Assembly (NCBI GenBank): GCA_964589175.1
Contig: CAZPRY010000087.1
Span: 1-11,223 of the forward strand
DNA from: CAZPRY01 sp964589175
GTDB taxonomy: Bacteria > Fidelibacterota > UBA2242
Length of the DNA: 11,223 nucleotides
Reading direction: 5' to 3'
Shown here: positions 6,363-11,223 of the stretch, in pieces
How the letters are laid out: the number at the start of each line of letters is the position of its first letter
How positions within the stretch are numbered: position 1 is the stretch's first letter
Program-made: the position numbers and the translations under genes
The notes under the pieces: generated by a model
The model's database searches: none
Seen by the model: only the letters and a program-made list of their open reading frames with translations
Told to the model about the DNA's origin: nothing

Positions 6363-9200
6363 ATGGAACTCTGGATAGGCGCGATTAGTCTGGGATTTTT
6401 GTACGCCTTCATGGCGATGGGCGTATTCATCACCTTTCGCATTCATGATTTTGCGGATATTACCGTGGACGGCAGTTTCACCGCCGGCGCCGCCGTAGCA
6501 GCCGTGATCCTGGTCTCGGGCGGGCACCCGCTGCTGGCTCTGATCGGGGCGTTTTTCATCGGTTCGCTGGCCGGCATCGCCACCGCCGTGATCCACACCC
6601 GCCTGGGAGTAAACAGTCTGCTGGCCGGCATTCTGACCATGACCGGTTTGTACTCGATCAACCTGCACATCATGAAACGCTCCAACATTCCATTGCTCAA
6701 CCAGACCACGCTCTTTACAAATATAGCCGCCTACAATCCCGGCCTGCCCGGTGAAATCTGGAATGCAATTGCCCTGCTGGTTATTATGATCGTCTTCTGG
6801 CAGTTGGTTTCCATCTTCTTTCGCACCGACCTGGGCATCGCCATGCGCGCCACCGGCAACAACGCAATCATGGCCTCGGCCACCGGCCGTAACGTTGAAC
6901 TGATCAAGATTTTTGGGGTTGCTCTGGCAAACGGACTCGTCGCGGTTTCGGGCGCCATGGTCGCTCAATTCCAGGGCTTCGCCGACATCGGCATGGGCAT
7001 CGGCACGGTGGTAGTCGGCCTGGCTTCGGTGATCCTGGGCGAGTCGATTTTAAAAAGCCGCTCGATCTATATCAAAGTGCTCAGCGTGATCATCGGTTCG
7101 GTGATTTTTCGCCTGATGATCGCCGTCGCGCTCTACCTGGGAATGAATCCCATCGACCTGAAGCTGCTCACGGCGCTCTTCGTGCTCCTGACCTTAATCC
7201 TTTCCAAAGTGTACAGTGACCGCAACAACGGCAAAAGCCGCAAGTGGAAAATCGGTGAGTTGCTTTCCGGGAAGAAATTGCGGATCGCGACGCTCTCCGC
7301 TCTGGTTTTGATGATCATCATCGTTGCCGGATTCCTGCTCTTCCGACCGCATGAAGACAAGAAGGAGATCAAAATCGGCCTGGCGCAGGTCGCCGACAAC
7401 GGATTGTTGGATGTCACCCGCGACGCCTTCATCGCGGAGATGCACAAAATCGGCTACACGCCGGACAAAAACTGCACAATCATTTTGGAAAACGCCAACG
7501 GCGATCTGCCGGTGTTGAATTCCATCATCGATAAATTTATCCTGGACGACGTCGACCTGGTGTTGGCGATATCGACGCCTGTCACCCAGGCCGCCGTGAA
7601 TAAGATCAAAGACCGGCCCGTCGTTTTCGCCACCGTGGCCAATCCCTTTATCGTGGGCGCCGGCAAATCGGAAACGGACCATCTCCCCAACATTACGGGC
7701 GTTTACGGGGGAGTCCCGATGGACCGGACCCTCAAACTGGCCGAAGCGGTGCTGGGCGACAAATTGCGGATCGGCTGCATCTGGGATCCGTCCCAGGCCA
7801 ACGCCGTCTTCAATGTGGAACAGTTGAAAGTGGCCGTTGCCGCCAATCCCAAACACACTTTCATGGGCACGACCGTCGCCGGTTCGTCGGAAGTATACCA
7901 GGGCGCTCAGTCCCTGGTCAATCGCGGAATCGACGTCTTCATCCTGCCGCCCGATAATATCATCTACTCGGCCTTCGAATCGGTGGTCAAGGCCGCCGGG
8001 ACACGCCGGATTCCCATATTCATGAGCGATGTCGAGCGCCTGCCCGACGGCGCCCTTGTGACGCTGGGTTACGACTATACTTCCAGCGGAATCCAGGCGG
8101 CGCACCTGGTCGACCGGATCCTGCACGGCGAAAATCCCGCCAAAATACCGTTCGAACGCTACCGTAAAATAACCATCGGCGTTAACCTCAAAGTCGCCAA
8201 AGAAAACGGCATCACCCTGCCGGCCGAAGTCATGCAGCAGGCGACGCTCATCATTGATGAGCAGGGAAATCCTGAGAACCTCACGGATAAGACGGAATCA
8301 GCGCCCGGCAAACGCATGGCAATGTTTCAGTTCAGCGATCATACAATGATGGATGAATGCGCCCGCGGAATCATGGACCAGTTCGCCGATAACGGCATCC
8401 TGAAGCAGAAGGGGATCACAATCGACCGGAAAAACGCGCAGAGTGAGTTCTCCCTGGGGCAGTCCATTGTCCAGGATATTGTACGTCGTGATTACGATTA
8501 CATCCTGACAATGTCGACGCCGGCTTTGCAGATTACCGCCCAGATCAACAAGAAAATTCCGCATGTCTTCGGTGCCGTTACCGATCCCTACCGCATGGGA
8601 GTCGCCACCGACAGCACGCATCATATAGCAAATCTCACCGGCGTCGCCACTTTCCAGCCGGTGGAATACACGCTTAAGACGATGCGGGAGCTGCTCCCCG
8701 ACGCGAAACGGCTGGGCCTTGTCTGGACGCCCAGCGAAGCCTGCTCGGAAGCCTGCACCTACAAAGCCCGCGATGCTGCCGAAAAATACGGTTTCGAACT
8801 GATCGAGGCCACTGTGACATCGACAACCGAGGTCATTGACGCTCTCAATTCCGTCCTCGGCCGCGGGATCGATCTCTTCCTGACGACCGGCGACAACACG
8901 GTTTTGATGACTTTCGAATCCATCGCCGAGATCCTGCGAAAGGCTAAAATCCCCTATTTCACCAACACTCCCGCGGATATCAAGCGGGGCGCATTCATCG
9001 CGATCGGAGCCGATTATTATGATGTCGGCCGGGCCACCGCCAGGCAAATGACGCGCGTGATTAACGGCGAAAATCCCGCCGACATACCCATCATGGATTG
9101 TGTCCCGATCCAAATCGGCGTGAATCTGCCGCTCGCCAGAGAATTGGGCATCACACTGCCGCAAGATTTTATCAAACGCGCCAAAGTTCTGAAGAGGTAA
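6363..9200 (+). CDS. ABC importer permease fused to two tandem substrate-binding domains
   Basis: 945 residues, three parts. Residues 1 to about 280 are a hydrophobic permease with roughly eight helices. The segment 'ILTMTGLYSINLHIMKRSNI' and the neighbouring 'IHDFADITVDGSFTAGAA' are typical of the TrpX-like/BPL-type permease family. A basic cytoplasmic loop (about 283-306) and an extra helix (308-327) lead to the periplasm. Residues 335 to about 630 and 652-945 are two homologous substrate-binding domains of the ABC_sub_bind (PF04392-like) type. Both have 'STPxxQ', 'NPF/DPY..G', 'NxTGV', 'DxFLTTGDN' or similar, and end in 'NGENPA/DIP ... IGVNL'. Related systems import tryptophan or other aromatic compounds, but the ligand here is unknown. 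These functions are normally separate genes. GGAG lies 8 bases before the ATG. The gene is followed after 2 bases by the ATPase. Confidence 0.9.
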   Translation: MELWIGAISLGFLYAFMAMGVFITFRIHDFADITVDGSFTAGAAVAAVILVSGGHPLLALIGAFFIGSLAGIATAVIHTRLGVNSLLAGILTMTGLYSINLHIMKRSNIPLLNQTTLFTNIAAYNPGLPGEIWNAIALLVIMIVFWQLVSIFFRTDLGIAMRATGNNAIMASATGRNVELIKIFGVALANGLVAVSGAMVAQFQGFADIGMGIGTVVVGLASVILGESILKSRSIYIKVLSVIIGSVIFRLMIAVALYLGMNPIDLKLLTALFVLLTLILSKVYSDRNNGKSRKWKIGELLSGKKLRIATLSALVLMIIIVAGFLLFRPHEDKKEIKIGLAQVADNGLLDVTRDAFIAEMHKIGYTPDKNCTIILENANGDLPVLNSIIDKFILDDVDLVLAISTPVTQAAVNKIKDRPVVFATVANPFIVGAGKSETDHLPNITGVYGGVPMDRTLKLAEAVLGDKLRIGCIWDPSQANAVFNVEQLKVAVAANPKHTFMGTTVAGSSEVYQGAQSLVNRGIDVFILPPDNIIYSAFESVVKAAGTRRIPIFMSDVERLPDGALVTLGYDYTSSGIQAAHLVDRILHGENPAKIPFERYRKITIGVNLKVAKENGITLPAEVMQQATLIIDEQGNPENLTDKTESAPGKRMAMFQFSDHTMMDECARGIMDQFADNGILKQKGITIDRKNAQSEFSLGQSIVQDIVRRDYDYILTMSTPALQITAQINKKIPHVFGAVTDPYRMGVATDSTHHIANLTGVATFQPVEYTLKTMRELLPDAKRLGLVWTPSEACSEACTYKARDAAEKYGFELIEATVTSTTEVIDALNSVLGRGIDLFLTTGDNTVLMTFESIAEILRKAKIPYFTNTPADIKRGAFIAIGADYYDVGRATARQMTRVINGENPADIPIMDCVPIQIGVNLPLARELGITLPQDFIKRAKVLKR

Positions 9201-9202
9201 AC

Positions 9203-10015
9203 ATGATCAAGATTCGCAATATACATAAATGCTTCAATCCCGGTACGGTGAACGAAGTCTACGCTTTGCAGGGCGTCAACCTCGATGTCGCCGATGGTGA
9301 TTTCATCACGATCATCGGCACCAACGGCTCGGGAAAATCCACGCTGCTGAACGGCATCGCCGGCTCCTTCCTGCCCGATGAGGGCCGGATCGAAATTGAC
9401 GGCCGGGACGTAACCCGCAAACACGACTTCCAGCGCGCCCATTTTATCTCGCGCGTCTTCCAGAATCCATTCCAGGGCACCGCGCCCGGCATGACCATCG
9501 CGGAGAATCTGCACATGGCCGGCCTGCGCGGCAAACCCAGCCTGCCGAAACTGGGCCTCAACCACAAACGTCTGGAATTTTTCCGGGAACAGGTCAAAGC
9601 CCTCGAAATGCAGCTGGAAGACCGCCTGGACGACGTGATCGGTACGCTCTCGGGCGGGCAGCGCCAGGCGCTTTCATTGCTGATGGCCGTGATCGCCGAA
9701 CCGAAGGTACTGCTGCTCGACGAGCATACCGCGGCGCTCGACCCCAAATCCGCCGCCCAGGTGATTAAACTGACCAGAAAATTTGTCGGGAAGAATCAGC
9801 TGACAACCATCATGGTGACGCACAGCATGCAGCAGGCAATCGACCTGGGCAACCGCACGGTCATGATGAACAAAGGCAAAATTATCGACGATATTTCAGC
9901 CAAAGAGAAGAAGCGCGTGACGGTCGACGACCTGCTCAACAAGTTCGTCGAAATCCGCAAGCAGGAGCAGCTCACCGATGAACTGCTGGCCGACCTGCGC
10001 CGCGAATACGCGTGA
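9203..10015 (+). CDS. ABC transporter ATP-binding protein of the fused importer
   Basis: 270-residue cytoplasmic ATPase that powers the upstream permease. All motifs are intact: Walker A GTNGSGKST (39-47), Q-loop Gln87, signature LSGGQ (149-153), Walker B VLLLDEH (Asp173, Glu174), D-loop ALD (178-180) and H-loop His207. The N-terminal 'CFNPGTVNEVYALQGVNLDV' segment is characteristic of ATPases paired with TrpX-like permeases. The ATG at 9203 is 2 bases after the permease stop, with AAGAGG inside the last permease codons, so translation is coupled. An open frame upstream to 9098 only overlaps the permease. The C-terminal tail after residue 235 is charged and helical. The stop codon sits 5 bases from the first CRISPR repeat, so no room remains for a normal 3' untranslated region. 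Confidence 0.95.
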   Translation: MIKIRNIHKCFNPGTVNEVYALQGVNLDVADGDFITIIGTNGSGKSTLLNGIAGSFLPDEGRIEIDGRDVTRKHDFQRAHFISRVFQNPFQGTAPGMTIAENLHMAGLRGKPSLPKLGLNHKRLEFFREQVKALEMQLEDRLDDVIGTLSGGQRQALSLLMAVIAEPKVLLLDEHTAALDPKSAAQVIKLTRKFVGKNQLTTIMVTHSMQQAIDLGNRTVMMNKGKIIDDISAKEKKRVTVDDLLNKFVEIRKQEQLTDELLADLRREYA

Positions 10016-10027
10016 GTAGTGACTCAC
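10012..10027. repeat. Small palindrome at the ATPase stop / CRISPR junction
   Basis: GTGAGT (10012-10017), a 4-base loop AGTG, then ACTCAC (10022-10027). It spans the ATPase stop codon and runs into the degenerate end repeat. It has no T-tract in either direction, so I do not call it a terminator. It could stabilise the 3' end of either converging transcript or be coincidental. Confidence 0.4.
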
Positions 10028-10056
10028 CCTTGCTCTAATGGAACATGCTCTTCAAC
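10021..10056 (-). repeat. Degenerate terminal CRISPR repeat
   Basis: Bases 10030-10056 match the last 27 plus-strand bases of the repeat exactly, but the first ten (GTTTCAATCC) are replaced by GACTCACCC. In the minus-strand sense the ATTGAAAC handle is lost while the rest is intact. That is expected of the leader-distal last repeat, where no spacer follows the handle. Confidence 0.85.
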
Positions 10057-10714
10057 CTCACAATCCTGGGATTTCTATTATTTCGGAATTTTGTTTCAAT
10101 CCTTGCTCTAATGGAACATGCTCTTCAACAAATCAGGATCAGCGATGTTGATGATCCCGCGATAAGTTTCAATCCTTGCTCTAATGGAACATGCTCTTCA
10201 ACCCTAAATTATTCGTCATAAGACAATCAATTTCATCGTTTCAATCCTTGCTCTAATGGAACATGCTCTTCAACAACTCCAGTATCAAAACACCTTCCTT
10301 GTTTTCACCCGGTTTCAATCCTTGCTCTAATGGAACATGCTCTTCAACAAAAAACAAAACATCCTGTTAATCCTGTGATCCTGTAGTTTCAATCCTTGCT
10401 CTAATGGAACATGCTCTTCAACTTGACAGATATTCGGCTGCACTTAGAGAAATTCAAGTTTCAATCCTTGCTCTAATGGAACATGCTCTTCAACCCAGGT
10501 GATAGAATTCATGCTCGAAAGTGATGTCATATTGTTTCAATCCTTGCTCTAATGGAACATGCTCTTCAACAGAAGATAGACGAGATGCTGGAGAAGGAGA
10601 TAAGGGTTTCAATCCTTGCTCTAATGGAACATGCTCTTCAACGCTCAAAAAGGTTTTTACGGTGCTCAAGGAAATTCGTTTCAATCCTTGCTCTAATGGA
10701 ACATGCTCTTCAAC

Positions 10715-11004
10715 GAAACTATCGGGAGGTACATTGGGAATGATAATCGGTTTCAATCCTTGCTCTAATGGAACATGCTCTTCAACCATACTTCAGGGGT
10801 GACCCCAACAGTTCAGATTCATGTTTCAATCCTTGCTCTAATGGAACATGCTCTTCAACGAAACTATCGGGAGGTACATTGGGAATGATAATCGGTTTCA
10901 ATCCTTGCTCTAATGGAACATGCTCTTCAACCATACTTCAGGGGTGACCCCAACAGTTCAGATTCATGTTTCAATCCTTGCTCTAATGGAACATGCTCTT
11001 CAAC
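10715..11004 (-). repeat. Exact 145-bp tandem duplication inside the CRISPR array
   Basis: Spacer-repeat-spacer-repeat unit 10715-10859 is repeated exactly as 10860-11004. The spacers at 10715-10749 and 10860-10894 are identical, as are those at 10787-10822 and 10932-10967. The intervening repeats are the standard 37-mer. Unequal recombination between repeats, or an assembly error, would both give this. Confidence 0.95.
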
Positions 11005-11151
11005 CCGAGGTAATACCGCGGGTTATCCAGGAATCATCGGGTTTCAATCCTTGCTCTAATGGAACATGCTCTTCAACTACGGAGAATATGTCCGGGCATC
11101 ATCACAAAGGCAAAGTTTCAATCCTTGCTCTAATGGAACATGCTCTTCAAC

Positions 11152-11223
11152 AGCAGAATTTACATTAGTGGAATTCCTATATTTTGGCGGACAGAAGAAG
11201 AAGTCATAAATTCAAAAAAGAAG
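11152..11223 (-). promoter_or_regulatory. Probable start of the CRISPR leader
   Basis: The 72 bases after the last repeat contain no further repeat copy and are A/T-rich. On the minus strand they read toward the array and contain a -10-like TATAGG, with no clear -35 box. Array orientation predicts the leader here. The window ends before the leader can be fully seen, and no gene is visible in it. Confidence 0.5.

Larger units (their letters stand above)
10021..11151 (-). CRISPR. CRISPR array, 16 repeats and 15 spacers
   Basis: Fifteen identical 37-base repeats start (plus-strand coordinate) at 10093, 10166, 10238, 10312, 10386, 10458, 10534, 10606, 10678, 10750, 10823, 10895, 10968, 11041 and 11115, plus one degenerate copy at 10021-10056. 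Plus-strand repeats begin GTTTCAATCC and end GCTCTTCAAC. On the minus strand they begin GTTGAAGAGC and end ATTGAAAC, the usual 8-base crRNA 5' handle. With the degenerate copy at the left, this supports transcription right to left. Spacers are 35-39 bases (36, 36, 35, 37, 37, 35, 39, 35, 35, 35, 36, 35, 36, 36, 37 from left to right). I see no strong hairpin in the repeat. Length, handle and spacer size fit type III or some type I subtypes. No cas gene is in the window, so the subtype is undecided. Confidence 0.97.

Noticed and set aside
8298..9164. Long minus-strand open frame opposite the second substrate-binding domain
   Set aside because: Antisense to a clear homologous coding region; low-complexity residue composition and no start signal. 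The same holds for the other long antisense frames opposite the transporter.
10012..10027. Palindrome after the ATPase gene as a rho-independent terminator
   Set aside because: The stem is only 6 base pairs and no T-tract follows in either direction.
10490..11168. Open frames across the CRISPR array on both strands
   Set aside because: They only translate the 37-base repeat again and again (for example NPCSNGTCSST or VEEHVPLEQGLK) with changing spacers; they are not genes.

Overview
The window looks like a chromosomal segment from a Gram-negative bacterium of moderate GC content. The TonB-type domains imply an outer membrane. The mix of a BlaI/M56 pair with TonB modules, a SpoIIE phosphatase with STAS proteins, and a 37-base CRISPR repeat fits deep environmental lineages (FCB-group, Acidobacteriota-like or candidate phyla). 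No rRNA or other marker gene is present, so the phylum cannot be fixed.

Left third (about 100-2520, minus strand): a two-gene BlaI/MecI repressor and M56 (BlaR1-like) membrane protease operon. It has a near-consensus sigma70 promoter overlaid by a TACTACT/AGTAGTA operator and a probable intrinsic terminator at the far end. The protease carries two tandem TonB C-terminal domains instead of a penicillin-binding sensor. After its stop codon, the same frame continues for 60 codons that look like the second half of a carboxypeptidase-regulatory-like beta-sandwich, so the gene appears to have been shortened.

Middle (2752-10015, plus strand): five tightly packed genes that probably form one operon. 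In order they are a membrane-bound Cache-HAMP-SpoIIE (PP2C-type) phosphatase, a stand-alone STAS anti-anti-sigma-like protein, a second STAS protein with a long unrecognised C-terminal domain, a very long fusion of an ABC permease with two tandem substrate-binding domains, and the matching ABC ATPase. The arrangement suggests an extracellular ligand sensed by the Cache domain, phosphorylation control of STAS proteins, and a dedicated TrpXYZ-like importer under the same transcript. No HATPase (anti-sigma kinase) gene is present.

Right end (10021-11151): a CRISPR array of 16 repeats (15 identical 37-mers and one degenerate end copy) and 15 spacers, directly against the ATPase stop codon. The repeat ends in ATTGAAAC when read on the minus strand, and the degenerate copy is at the left. 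Both indicate transcription right to left, with the leader at the right edge. Two neighbouring spacers are present twice as an exact 145-bp tandem duplication. No cas genes are in the window. Positions 1-100 and 11152-11223 hold no supported gene.
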